Source: Burkholderia pyrrocinia
GTDB taxonomy: Bacteria > Pseudomonadota > Gammaproteobacteria > Burkholderiales > Burkholderiaceae
DNA length: 64,000 nt
Assembly (NCBI RefSeq): GCF_003330765.1
Contig: NZ_CP024903.1
Span: 3,286,001 to 3,350,000, forward strand
Direction of reading: 5' to 3'
The notes under the pieces are model-generated. The model saw only the letters and a list, made by a program, of their open reading frames with translations, did not search any database and was not told the origin of the DNA. Shown in pieces: positions 9,211-17,774 of the stretch. Every line of letters starts with the position of its first letter. The stretch's first letter is position 1. Made by a program: the position numbers and the translations under genes.

Positions 9211-10704
9211 ATGTCGATTCCGACGCGTGGCGACGGGCCCGACGCCCGCGCCGTCCAGATCCTGCATCGCCCTGTCTGCGACCTGCTCGGCTGCACGTGG
9301 CCGATCGTGCTCGCGGGCATGGGCGGCGTCGCGCGCGCGGAGCTCGCGAGCGCCGTGAGCGCGGCCGGCGGGTTTGGTTTTCTCGGCATGGTGCGCGAGC
9401 CGGTCGCGCTGATCCGGCGCGAAGTGCAGCAGGTGCGCGCGGCCACCGATCGTCCGTTCGGCACCAACCTGATTCCCGCGTCGACGCCGCCCGACCTGCT
9501 CGATGCGCAGCTCGACGCGTGCATCGAGTTGCGCGTGCCGGTCGTCGCGCTGTTCTGGGATGTGATGCCGGCCGTCGTCCGGCGCTTGCGCGATGCCGGC
9601 GTGTGCGTGGTTCACCAGGTCGGCTCGCTCGACGACGCGCGCGCGGCCGAGGCGGCCGGCGCACAGGCGCTCATCGTGCAGGGGCACGAGGCCGGCGGCC
9701 ACGTGCGCGGCGACCGGTCGCTTGCCGCATTGCTGCCGGACGTGATCGGCGCGGCGCGCGTGCCGGTGCTCGCGGCCGGCGGGATCGTCGACGGCGCGGG
9801 CGTGGCCGCCGCGATGGCGCTCGGCGCGCAGGGCGCGATGATCGGCACGGCATTCATCGCGACGCACGAATCGTTCGCGCATGCGTATCACAAGCAGCGC
9901 ATCGTCGACGCACACGAAGGCGACACGCTGCTGACCGACATCTTCCACATCAACTGGCCGCGCGGCGCGAAGGTGCGCGTGCTGCCGTCGAGCGTGACGC
10001 GCGGCGAGCGCGGCGATCCGTTCGGCCCGGAGCGGATCGCGATCGGCGACGAGGAAGGGCGGCCGATCTATCTGTTCAGTACCGATTCGCCGCTGCGCAC
10101 GATGACCGGCGATTTCGAGGCGATGGCGCTGTATGCGGGCACGGGCGCTGGCCGGATCGGCGCGGTCGAGCCGGCCGGCGACGTGCTGCGCCGTATCGCG
10201 CTCGATGCGGCGGCGATCGTCGAGAAAGGGGCGTCTTCATCGGCAGGCGAGACGGATGAGAGCCGCGCGGCATTGCTGGCGGCGCTCGATGAACTGCTGG
10301 AGGCGGAGCGCGCGGGGGCACGCGTCGCGTCGGAGACGGCTGCCGAGGTCAATGACGATCCCGAGCTTCACCGGCTGATCGTGCATATCCGCCAGGACGA
10401 GGCGCACTGGTGCAGCGTGCTCGTCGACGCGATCCGGTCGCTCGACGCGGTCCCGACGCGCGCGACCGGCGCGTTCTACGAAAAGGCGATGGCGATCGAC
10501 GATCTGGCGGAGCGGATGGCATTCCTGAACCGTGGCCAGCGTTGGGTCGCGCGCAAGCTGCAGACGTTGCTGCCGACGCTCGCGGCGCCGGATCTTCATC
10601 ACGCGCTGTCGTTGATGCTCGTTGCGCACGAGAAGAATATCGGGGCGGTTGATGTGCGGTTGAGGGAGAAGGGGGCGGGGAGCGTGCAGGGGGATGGGCA
10701 ATGA
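9211..10704 (+). CDS. Nitronate monooxygenase fused to a C-terminal helical domain
   Basis: 497 residues. Residues 20-345 form an FMN-dependent nitronate monooxygenase (2-nitropropane dioxygenase) TIM barrel: LAGMGGVARAELA, QGHEAGGHVRG near 157-167, and the phosphate-binding AAGGIVDGAGVAAAMALGAQ near 188-208. It would oxidise alkyl nitronates with O2. Residues 355-485 are an unrelated, all-helical segment rich in Glu and His (LLEAERAGAR, HIRQDEAHWC, LMLVAHEKN) that resembles small ferritin-like proteins annotated as DUF6306 from memory. The gene stands alone after glcC, with a GGAGG-like site before ATG 9211. The role of the fusion is unknown. Confidence 0.85.
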   Translation: MSIPTRGDGPDARAVQILHRPVCDLLGCTWPIVLAGMGGVARAELASAVSAAGGFGFLGMVREPVALIRREVQQVRAATDRPFGTNLIPASTPPDLLDAQLDACIELRVPVVALFWDVMPAVVRRLRDAGVCVVHQVGSLDDARAAEAAGAQALIVQGHEAGGHVRGDRSLAALLPDVIGAARVPVLAAGGIVDGAGVAAAMALGAQGAMIGTAFIATHESFAHAYHKQRIVDAHEGDTLLTDIFHINWPRGAKVRVLPSSVTRGERGDPFGPERIAIGDEEGRPIYLFSTDSPLRTMTGDFEAMALYAGTGAGRIGAVEPAGDVLRRIALDAAAIVEKGASSSAGETDESRAALLAALDELLEAERAGARVASETAAEVNDDPELHRLIVHIRQDEAHWCSVLVDAIRSLDAVPTRATGAFYEKAMAIDDLAERMAFLNRGQRWVARKLQTLLPTLAAPDLHHALSLMLVAHEKNIGAVDVRLREKGAGSVQGDGQ

Positions 10705-10849
10705 TTTGCTTGCGCTGTTCCGACTATCGCCTATACGGGTAATCGATAGAAGCGTAAATGACGTTTTTCCCTCATTTCAGGCTGAATGACGCTATTCGAG
10801 GGTTCCCGGTAAAATGTGCCTTTCGGGAATTTTCAGTAACTGGTTCGTC

Positions 10850-11797
10850 ATGCATCGAATTGGATTCTTCGTTTGCCGTGGCTACGATGCGCTTGATCTT
10901 GGCGGGCCACTGTCAGCCTTCAATCAGGTGGCCACGGCCGCTGGTGAGACGCCCTATGACCTTCATGTCATCTCGCAATCCGGAGGCCCGGTTCCTGGCA
11001 ATACGGGCCTTTTGGTCGAGACGAAGCCGATCGGAAGGCGCACGTTTGACACCGTCGTTTTCGTGGGCGGTGATATCGATCCGATGCAGACATCGGAGAA
11101 CATCGCCGCTGCCAGGAAATTGGCCGCGAGGGCCGCGCGGGTGGCAAGCGTGTGTACGGGCGCGTTTCTGCTTGCGGAAACCGGCTTGCTGGACGGCTTG
11201 AGAGCAGCGACCCACTGGCGATACGCTGCGCTATTGCAGTCGCGCTTCCCTCGCACACGGGTCGACGGCGACAGTATCTATATCGAGGATGGCCGTGTCT
11301 GGACGTCGGCGGGCATCGCCTCCGGAATAGACCTGGCGCTCGGCATGATTGAAAGAGATATGGGCGCAGAGATTGCGCGCGCCGTCTCCAGGCTTCTGGT
11401 TGTTCCGCATCGTCGATCAGGAGGGCAGTCCCAGTTCTCGGCTATGTCGCAGATGGAGCCGGAATCGGATCGCATCCGCATCGCCCTGAATTTTGCCCGG
11501 GAACATCTGGCGGAGGCATTGCCTGTCGAACGACTCGCCGATGCCGCAAGATTGAGTTTGCGACAGTTCGGACGAGCCTTTCGCCGGGAAACCGGTGAAA
11601 CGCCTGCCAAGGCGGTCGAGCGCTTGCGAGTCGAAGCGGCGAGGCTGCGCCTGCAGGGTGGCAGCGAACCGATCGAACAGATTGCCCTGGCTGTGGGATT
11701 CACCGATCCGGAACGGATGCGGAGGGCCTTCATCAAACTGCATGGGCACCCACCGCAAGCGATTCGACGCGAGAGCAGATCGAACGGCGCGCGCTGA
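10850..11797 (+). CDS. GlxA-type AraC-family regulator with DJ-1/PfpI domain
   Basis: 315 residues from ATG 10850 (an in-frame ATG at 10814 would add 12). Residues 1-180 are a DJ-1/PfpI fold with the nucleophile-elbow motif SVCTGAFLLAETGLL (C102); residues 205-310 carry two AraC HTH motifs (LADAARLSLRQFGRAFRRETGE and IEQIALAVGFTDPERMRRAF). Such regulators activate nearby catabolic genes, so the three minus-strand genes at 11889-14250 are likely targets. GC is clearly lower than in flanking genes, suggesting recent acquisition of the block. A hairpin overlaps the stop codon. Confidence 0.9.
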   Translation: MHRIGFFVCRGYDALDLGGPLSAFNQVATAAGETPYDLHVISQSGGPVPGNTGLLVETKPIGRRTFDTVVFVGGDIDPMQTSENIAAARKLAARAARVASVCTGAFLLAETGLLDGLRAATHWRYAALLQSRFPRTRVDGDSIYIEDGRVWTSAGIASGIDLALGMIERDMGAEIARAVSRLLVVPHRRSGGQSQFSAMSQMEPESDRIRIALNFAREHLAEALPVERLADAARLSLRQFGRAFRRETGETPAKAVERLRVEAARLRLQGGSEPIEQIALAVGFTDPERMRRAFIKLHGHPPQAIRRESRSNGAR

Positions 11798-11820
11798 TCG
11801 CCCCCGGCCGATCAGCGCGC
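11789..11820. terminator. Hairpin terminator between convergent genes
   Basis: Perfect 12-bp inverted repeat (GCGCGCTGATCG at 11789-11800, CGATCAGCGCGC at 11809-11820, 8-nt loop). The regulator stop codon lies in the left arm; the SnoaL-like gene converges from the other side. No T-run. Confidence 0.6.
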
Positions 11821-11888
11821 TGCCTGGTCAACTTCCCTCTGACGGGCCAGTGGCGCCAGGGTACGTGACGATCTATTTCGCCGGACGC

Positions 11889-12371
11889 TCACTGCCCGTT
11901 GGTTTTGACGGGAGCGTAGTCATTCCACATGTCGCGGTGCAACTTCCACACGCCGGCCTGCTTCACGAAGACGAGAATCTGCTTGGCGCGGATTTTGAGT
12001 TTTCCATCGTGGTCGCGGACCTCCGCATCAGAAACCTCCGTCACGATCCGATCATTACCGTAGAACTCGTACTGGCTGAACGATACGGTGCCGGGTTTCG
12101 ATCCGGCATACCCGTTGGTGAAGTACTCGGCGATCGCGCGGCTTCCCGTGACTTTGTCGCCGCCGGGCGGCAAGAGTGCGCCGTCGTCGGTATAGAGGCG
12201 GCCGATCGCCTCATAGTCCCCCCGCGCAAAGGCATCCGCCCATCGCGCGTTTTCGGCCTTGATGGCCGCTTCGGGTGGATGTTGCGAACCGCCGGCAGTG
12301 GCCGGCGCCGTGAATGCAAAAAAGGAGACGCAGGCTGCAAGCGCAGCAGTACAAAGACGGATCTGTTGCAT
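11889..12371 (-). CDS. Exported SnoaL-like (DUF4440) protein
   Basis: 160 residues from ATG 12371. A Sec signal peptide (LCTAALAACVSFFAFTAPATAGG) is followed by an NTF2/SnoaL-fold domain (ENARWADAFARGDYEAIGRLY, GSRAIAEYFTNGY, GVWKLHRDMWNDY). Proteins of this type bind small hydrophobic ligands or act as isomerases/hydrolases; the substrate here is not predictable. The frame extends upstream to 12473 but the signal peptide fixes the start. It follows the PfpI gene by 124 bp in the same direction. Confidence 0.8.
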   Translation of the reverse strand: MQQIRLCTAALAACVSFFAFTAPATAGGSQHPPEAAIKAENARWADAFARGDYEAIGRLYTDDGALLPPGGDKVTGSRAIAEYFTNGYAGSKPGTVSFSQYEFYGNDRIVTEVSDAEVRDHDGKLKIRAKQILVFVKQAGVWKLHRDMWNDYAPVKTNGQ

Positions 12372-12495
12372 CGAGTGATTTCCGAACGAGCTTGAATTGA
12401 AAGGACGGCGCCAAACGGGCCGGTGGAGCGGGCAATGTCGGGCGCGGCCTTCATCGAGGCCGGCGGCGGCCATGCCCGCATTGCCGGCAAGTGTT

Positions 12496-13350
12496 TCAGC
12501 GAACGCCGGGGATTCGTGCGAGCCCCCTGGATGCGCCGGGCAGTTTTTTGTCGACCATCGCGATGACTTCCGGCCGCGCGTCCCTGGGATGACCGGAATG
12601 GAATGGCGGAGCCGGGTCGTACTCGATCACGAGCTGCGTGAATTCGGCGGCCTGTTGACCGCGCAGTTTCGCTGCCACGCGAAGTGCGAAGTCGATGCCC
12701 GCCGTCACGCCGCCGCCGCTCATGAACCGACTGTCGTCGTCTTCCACGAAGCGATCGGGAACGGGAATGGCGCCATATTCGGACAGCTTGTTGATGAAGG
12801 CCCAATGGCACGCGCTTCGCTTGCCCTTGAGAATGCCCGTTGCGGCGAGCACGAGCGATCCGTTGCAAACCGACGTAACGTGTCTGGCGCTTTCTGCCAG
12901 GCGCCGGATCTGCGCCTGATACGCCGGCTGCATCGGTGCGCTCAAATCGGACCCGCCGGGGACGAGGATCACGTCGGTCTTCTCGATATCGGCCAGTCGT
13001 TCGGTGTTGCCATACACGACGCCAAATTCGAGCGTCACGTTGCCTCCATTGAGGCTCGCGTAGCGAACGTTCGTATTGGGTAGCCGGTGGAAGATCTCGC
13101 TGGGGCCGGCGAAGTCGAGAAGCGTACCGCCGTCGTAATTGACGATCAGAATATCGAGGGGGTCGTTCGGGGCAAGCACCCCCTTGCTGCCTGCCTGTGC
13201 AAGCGCAGGCGTGGCGTGCCCAAGCAAGGCGCCGCCACCGAGGACGGCGCCAAGGGTGGCGGCGCTTCCAAGCTTGAGAACATCGCGGCGCGAACGACCT
13301 GCTCGGGTGAGTTGCTTTACGGAAGGGTTATTACCGCTACTGTCGGTCAA
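12496..13350 (-). CDS. Tat-exported DJ-1/PfpI family protein
   Basis: 284 residues from a TTG codon at 13350, chosen because AAGGAG lies eight bases upstream; a GTG at 13368 would instead overlap that site. A twin-arginine signal (SRRDVLKLG near 20-28, then a hydrophobic stretch to AQA) is followed by a DJ-1/PfpI domain with nucleophile C162 (VTSVCNGSLVLAATGIL). Related cytoplasmic enzymes are isonitrile hydratases or glyoxalases; periplasmic export is unusual. The neighbouring regulator has the same fold fused to AraC. The reaction is unknown. Confidence 0.85.
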   Translation of the reverse strand: MTDSSGNNPSVKQLTRAGRSRRDVLKLGSAATLGAVLGGGALLGHATPALAQAGSKGVLAPNDPLDILIVNYDGGTLLDFAGPSEIFHRLPNTNVRYASLNGGNVTLEFGVVYGNTERLADIEKTDVILVPGGSDLSAPMQPAYQAQIRRLAESARHVTSVCNGSLVLAATGILKGKRSACHWAFINKLSEYGAIPVPDRFVEDDDSRFMSGGGVTAGIDFALRVAAKLRGQQAAEFTQLVIEYDPAPPFHSGHPRDARPEVIAMVDKKLPGASRGLARIPGVR

Positions 13351-13503
13351 GATGACTTCTCCTTGCACTTCGGCCCCCTCTGCGAGCGCAACCAGGCCGG
13401 GCCGGATTGAATAACCGCCACGACGTAAAGCGTGGCGGACGCGAGATCAGGATAGGGATGAGCCGGGATGACGCGTCGGGCTCCGGAATCGTGAAACGCA
13501 GGC

Positions 13504-14250
13504 TTAAAGCTGCGAGGCACCGCCATCGACGACCAGTTCGGTGCCGACGACGTAGGAGGATTCGTCGCTGGCGAGATACAGTGCCGCGTAGGCAATGTCC
13601 TCGGCCTTGCCCATATAGCCCACCGGAATCGCTTCGGCGAATTCGGCCTGACGGTCGCGAACCCATTCGTCGGGCATGCCCCACTTGGTGAGCAGGGGCG
13701 TGTTGATCGCGCCGGGAGCGATCGCGTTGAAGCGGATTTTCCGGTCGAGAAACTCATGGGACCAACTGCGGGCAAGCGATCGCACCGCGGCCTTCGCTGC
13801 CGCAGTCAACGAGATGCCATGCTTGCCGGTCTGCGCGACGAAAGATGTATTGAGGATGACTGAGGAACTGTCTCGCAAGTATGGAAGAACTGCTTGAAGC
13901 GTGAACACCACGCCCTTGACGTTGACGTCCATGATCTCGTTATAGAGTTCGTCGTCGATGTCGTTGACTGCGGACGGGAAAGCCCAGCCGGCGTTGGCGA
14001 ACACGACATCCAGGCCGCCGAACTTCTCGTTTGCCTCGGCGGCAATCGCTCGCATGTCCTTGATCGAACGCACGTCGCCCTTGAGAACGATCGCATTCTC
14101 GCCAAGCTCGGCCTTCACACGCTCGAACACGGCATCATCGCGACCCGTAACCGCGACTCGGGCGCCTTCTGCAATGAACAGCTTCGCGGTTGCAAGACCG
14201 ATGCCACTGGTTCCACCGGTGATCAAAGCTGACTTGTTCTTAAGCCTCAT
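13504..14250 (-). CDS. SDR-family protein lacking the canonical catalytic Tyr
   Basis: 248 residues of the classical SDR fold. Visible: cofactor motif TGGTSGIG (11-18), NAG at 86-88, Ser in VILNTS (136) and the lysine K153. At the position four before the lysine, normally Tyr in YxxxK, the protein has T149 (LTAAAK). The remaining SDR features, including the PGxIxTP-like turn, are intact. It may be inactive, use another residue or serve a binding role. It is the first gene of the minus-strand trio controlled, by inference, by the GlxA-type regulator. ATG 14250 follows GGAA. Confidence 0.85.
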   Translation of the reverse strand: MRLKNKSALITGGTSGIGLATAKLFIAEGARVAVTGRDDAVFERVKAELGENAIVLKGDVRSIKDMRAIAAEANEKFGGLDVVFANAGWAFPSAVNDIDDELYNEIMDVNVKGVVFTLQAVLPYLRDSSSVILNTSFVAQTGKHGISLTAAAKAAVRSLARSWSHEFLDRKIRFNAIAPGAINTPLLTKWGMPDEWVRDRQAEFAEAIPVGYMGKAEDIAYAALYLASDESSYVVGTELVVDGGASQL

Positions 14251-14296
14251 CTTTCATTCCTTTCCATGGTCGTGTGATTGATCAGGCCGAAAGCGT

Positions 14297-14314
14297 CAAA
14301 CGCAATCGCGTTTG
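14297..14314. promoter_or_regulatory. Inverted repeat upstream of SDR gene
   Basis: CAAACGC and GCGTTTG arms around AATC, 47 bp upstream of the SDR start. A candidate regulator-binding site; the protein that binds is unknown. Confidence 0.35.
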
Positions 14315-14513
14315 TGCGCTATTCCAGGCTGATCGTCCATGCGAAGTATGAAACGTGAGGCGAGTGGCGCAAAGGTCGTATAACCCTCAAAAAGAGCCAC
14401 GCAATCTGAACGAATGACAAGCGTATCCCGGCGTTCAGTGACGCCGCGCGTCAAGCAGGCACAGCAGGGCCGGAGCGGGTCGCCAAGCGACATTCCACCA
14501 CGCCCGTCAGAAC

Positions 14514-14537
14514 GAAAAAAAGCCCGCCGAAGCGGGC
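14514..14537 (-). terminator. Intrinsic terminator of the beta-galactoside operon
   Basis: GCCCGC (14522-14527) and GCGGGC (14532-14537) arms around CGAA. A run of A just left of the hairpin becomes a T-run on the minus strand. It lies about 50 bp past the last permease stop. Confidence 0.85.
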
Positions 14538-14585
14538 AACCTCACGATGCGGAGGGGGAGATGCGAGTGTGCGCGCGCCGCGCGT

Positions 14586-15437
14586 TCAACCTTTGGTCGC
14601 GCCGAACGTCAGCCCCGCGACGAAATGCTTCTGCATCGCGAAGAACATCGCGACCGACGGCAGCGCGGCAAGAATCGACCCGGCCGACACGAGGTTCCAC
14701 GACGTCGTCCATTGCCCCTTCAGCGCGGCGACACCCGCGGTGATCGGCGCGGCTTCGTCGCCTTGCGTGAGGCACAGCGCCCAGAAGTAGTCGTTCCACA
14801 CGAACGTGAACACAAGAATTGCGAGCGCGGCCAGCGCGGGCCGGATCAGCGGCAGCACGATCCGCCAGAACACCGTCCATTCGCCCGCGCCCTCGATGCG
14901 CGCGGCTTCGATCAGCTCGAACGGCAACTGCTTGATGAAGTTGCGCAGGAACAGCGTGCAGAAGCCGGTCTGGAACGCGACATGGAACAGGATCAGCGCT
15001 TCGACGGTATTGAACAGGCCGAGCCTGAGCGACAGGTCGCGCACCGGAATCATCAGCACCTGCACCGGCACGAAGTTGCCCGCGACGAACGTGCCGAACA
15101 GCGCGGTATTGCCGCGAAACCGGTAGGTTGCGAGCGCGAAGCCGGCCATTGCCGCGAGCGCGATCGAGCCGATGACGGACGGCACCGTGATCTGCACGCT
15201 GTTCCAGAAGTAATGCAGCATCGGCGACGTCGTCAGCGCATCGCGATAGTTTTCGATCATCGAGAAGTGCCGCGGCCAGCCCCAGTAGTGGCCTTCGACC
15301 AGTTCCTCGGTCGAGCGCACCGACGTGACGAACACGGCGATCATCGGCAGCAGCCAGATCAGCAGCGCGACGGGCAGCGACAGCTTGTACAGCCGGCGCG
15401 AGACGGGCTTCCATTGGGCAACGGGCGTCGGAAACAT
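14586..15437 (-). CDS. Sugar ABC transporter permease (MalG/LacG type)
   Basis: 283 residues with about six membrane segments. The EAA loop (LIEAARIEGAGEWTVFWRIVLPLIRPAL) near residues 175-200 is the contact for the ATPase. It is one of the two membrane subunits of a carbohydrate importer of the CUT1 class. It is the last gene of the operon ATPase-GH42-binding protein-permease-permease, 16 bp after the other permease, and is followed by a strong terminator. Confidence 0.93.
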   Translation of the reverse strand: MFPTPVAQWKPVSRRLYKLSLPVALLIWLLPMIAVFVTSVRSTEELVEGHYWGWPRHFSMIENYRDALTTSPMLHYFWNSVQITVPSVIGSIALAAMAGFALATYRFRGNTALFGTFVAGNFVPVQVLMIPVRDLSLRLGLFNTVEALILFHVAFQTGFCTLFLRNFIKQLPFELIEAARIEGAGEWTVFWRIVLPLIRPALAALAILVFTFVWNDYFWALCLTQGDEAAPITAGVAALKGQWTTSWNLVSAGSILAALPSVAMFFAMQKHFVAGLTFGATKG

Positions 15438-15453
15438 GAGGATTCCCCGATAG

Positions 15454-16398
15454 TCACTGTTCGTTGCGCAGCATGCGGCGCAACTGGAACACGATGTAGA
15501 CGAGCATGATCGCGAACAGCACGACCGCGATCGACGCGGAATAGCCGAGCCGGTAGTACTTGATCGCCTGGTCGTACATGTAATACGCGAGCACGGTCGA
15601 GCTCTCGAACGGGCCGCCGCTCGTCATCACCGAGATCAGGTCGAAGCTGCGCAGCGCGCCGATCACCGTGACGACGATCGCCATGAAGGTGGTCGGCCGC
15701 AGTTGCGGCAGCACGACGTGCCAGAGCAGCGCGAAGCCGCGCGCGCCTTCCATCCGCGCCGCTTCGATCTGTTCCGGGTTGACCGACGTCAGGCCGGTGA
15801 GATACAGGATCATGCAGTACGCCGTCTGCGGCCAGAGCGCGGCGAACACGATGCCGAAGGTCGCATAGCGCGCGTCGCCGAGCACCGGAATGCCGTGCCC
15901 GGCGATCAGCGCGAGCAGCCCGAAGGTCGGATCGTAGAACCACGAGAAGATCAGGCCGACGACCACGCCGGACAGCACGAACGGTGCGAAGAACAGCGAC
16001 TTCACGAGCCGGATGCCGGCGACCGCCTGGTTCAGGTACAACGCGAGCGCGAGGCCGAGCGGCGGCGCGAGCATGAAGAGCGCGAGCCAGATCACGTTGT
16101 TGCGCAGCGCCGTGTAGAAGGTCGGCGCATGCAGCAGTTCGACGTAGTTCGCGAGACCGACGAAGCTGCGTTCGGTCATCCCGTCCCAGTTGTACAGGCT
16201 CAGCGACAGCGTCGACAGGATCGGCCAGATCACATAGATGGCAACCATCGCGCAGGCCGGCGCGAGAAAGAGCCACGCGGCGCGTCGTTGCCGCCGCACG
16301 GCGGGCGACGGGCGGCGCACGGTGCGCGCGCCGGCGGGTGCCCCGTGCGGCGGCGTCGCGGGGCCGGCGGGCTGGGTGGACGTGATCGGACTGGACAC
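15454..16398 (-). CDS. Sugar ABC transporter permease (MalF/LacF type)
   Basis: 314 residues starting at GTG 16398, which has AGGAGG seven bases upstream. A proline- and arginine-rich cytoplasmic head of about 35 residues precedes six membrane segments. The EAA loop is IEAARMEGARGFALLWHVVLPQLRP. It pairs with the downstream MalG-type permease. The surrounding GH42 gene points to beta-galactosides as substrate. Confidence 0.93.
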   Translation of the reverse strand: MSSPITSTQPAGPATPPHGAPAGARTVRRPSPAVRRQRRAAWLFLAPACAMVAIYVIWPILSTLSLSLYNWDGMTERSFVGLANYVELLHAPTFYTALRNNVIWLALFMLAPPLGLALALYLNQAVAGIRLVKSLFFAPFVLSGVVVGLIFSWFYDPTFGLLALIAGHGIPVLGDARYATFGIVFAALWPQTAYCMILYLTGLTSVNPEQIEAARMEGARGFALLWHVVLPQLRPTTFMAIVVTVIGALRSFDLISVMTSGGPFESSTVLAYYMYDQAIKYYRLGYSASIAVVLFAIMLVYIVFQLRRMLRNEQ

Positions 16399-16451
16399 GG
16401 CAAGCCTCCTGAACGGACGCGGCGGCGCGAGGCCGCCGAACGGGCGTGGGG

Positions 16452-17711
16452 TTACTTCTTGTAGATCCGCTTGCGGGTCTGCTCGAGTTGCGCGAGCACC
16501 GTATCCAGCTGCGCGGGATTTGCGAGGAACTGTTGCATGCCCTTCATCCCTTCATCGGCCATTTCCTTCGTCATGTCGCGGTCGTAGAACTGCGCGACGC
16601 CGCCCTTCGTGTCGGCGAGGATCCGGAAGCCGATGCGCGAGATCGGATCGGCCGGCTCGGGCGACTTGCTGTTGGCCGACAGCGAGCCGAGACCTTCCGC
16701 GAGCTTCGCGCCCATCTCGGGCGTTTCCACGAATGCGAGGAACGTGTGCGCGTCGGCCTTGTTCTTCGCCTTGGTCGGGATATGCAGCGATTCGACCGGG
16801 CCGTCCTCGGCGGTCGGCACCTTCGGGTCGATGATCGGGAAGCGGTAATAGCCCATTTCCTGCTTCACGTTCGGCGGGAAACCGGCCGCGATGAAGGTGC
16901 CCATCAGCATCATCGCGGCCTTGCCCTGAAACAGGAACGGCTGGGCGCCGTCGAGATCGTAGGACAGTGCGTTGTCGATGAAGTAGCCAGAATCGATCAG
17001 CGATTTCCAGGTCGTGTAGACCTTCTTCACGCGCGGGTCGGTGTACGGCACGTCGCCGGCCATCAGTTGCTGGTGGAACGCGTTGCCGTTCAGGCGCAGG
17101 TCGAGATAGTCGAACCAGCCGGCGAGCGTCCATGCGTCGCGGCCGCCGATAGCGACCGGCGTGATGCCGGCCGCCTTCAGCTTCTTGCATGCGTCGAGAA
17201 ACTGGTCCCACGTCTTCGGCTCGTCGGCGATGCCGACCTTGCGGAACAGGTCCTTGCGGTAGAACAGCCCCCACGAGTAATAGACGGTCGGCGCCGCGTA
17301 CTGCTTGCCGTTATACGACGACGCGTCGCGCGTCGACGCGTACATCGCGCCCCAGCCGTTTTTCGCCCAGTCGCCGCTCAGGTCCTCGAACAGCCCGCGC
17401 TTCGCGTAGTACGCCATCCGCTCGCCAGCGTGCCAGTTCACCACATCTGGCGCGACGGTCGTGAGCCACGCGGGGAGCTGCACCTTGTACGCTTCCTCGT
17501 CGACGAAGGTCGCCTTTACGTCGATGTCGGGATGCGCCTTGCGGAATGCGTCGAGCGTCGATTGCCACACGGCGCGCTGGCTCCCGCCCTTGAACGCGAT
17601 GTTGATCGTCAGCGTGCCTGCGTCGGCAGGCGCCGTCATGCCGAACGATGCGAGCGCGATGGCGGCGGCCGTGGCGAGCCGGGCGGCGACGCGAAGGGGG
17701 CGATGTGTCAT
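16452..17711 (-). CDS. Sugar ABC transporter substrate-binding protein
   Basis: 419 residues from ATG 17711; GGAG lies seven bases upstream, whereas the ATG at 17723 has no usable site. A Sec signal peptide (VAARLATAAAIALASFG...APADA) precedes a family-1 extracellular solute-binding protein. The mature part has the usual features (TFVDEEAYKVQLPAW, VVNWHAGERMAYYAKRG, FQGKAAMMLMGTF). It captures the sugar in the periplasm for the two permeases. Confidence 0.93.
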   Translation of the reverse strand: MTHRPLRVAARLATAAAIALASFGMTAPADAGTLTINIAFKGGSQRAVWQSTLDAFRKAHPDIDVKATFVDEEAYKVQLPAWLTTVAPDVVNWHAGERMAYYAKRGLFEDLSGDWAKNGWGAMYASTRDASSYNGKQYAAPTVYYSWGLFYRKDLFRKVGIADEPKTWDQFLDACKKLKAAGITPVAIGGRDAWTLAGWFDYLDLRLNGNAFHQQLMAGDVPYTDPRVKKVYTTWKSLIDSGYFIDNALSYDLDGAQPFLFQGKAAMMLMGTFIAAGFPPNVKQEMGYYRFPIIDPKVPTAEDGPVESLHIPTKAKNKADAHTFLAFVETPEMGAKLAEGLGSLSANSKSPEPADPISRIGFRILADTKGGVAQFYDRDMTKEMADEGMKGMQQFLANPAQLDTVLAQLEQTRKRIYKK

Positions 17712-17774
17712 GTGTGTCTCCATTCCTGTGTGTCGTTGTGCGTGACCGACGCGTCGTGGCGCCGGTGGCGGTTG

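Larger units (their letters stand above)
14251..14585. other. Intergenic region: SDR promoter side and ABC-operon terminator
   Basis: 335 bp between the SDR start and the permease stop. It holds an inverted repeat at 14297-14314, a copy of a motif also found before the GlxA-type regulator (14321-14332), and a clear terminator at 14514-14537. No convincing gene. Confidence 0.6.
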
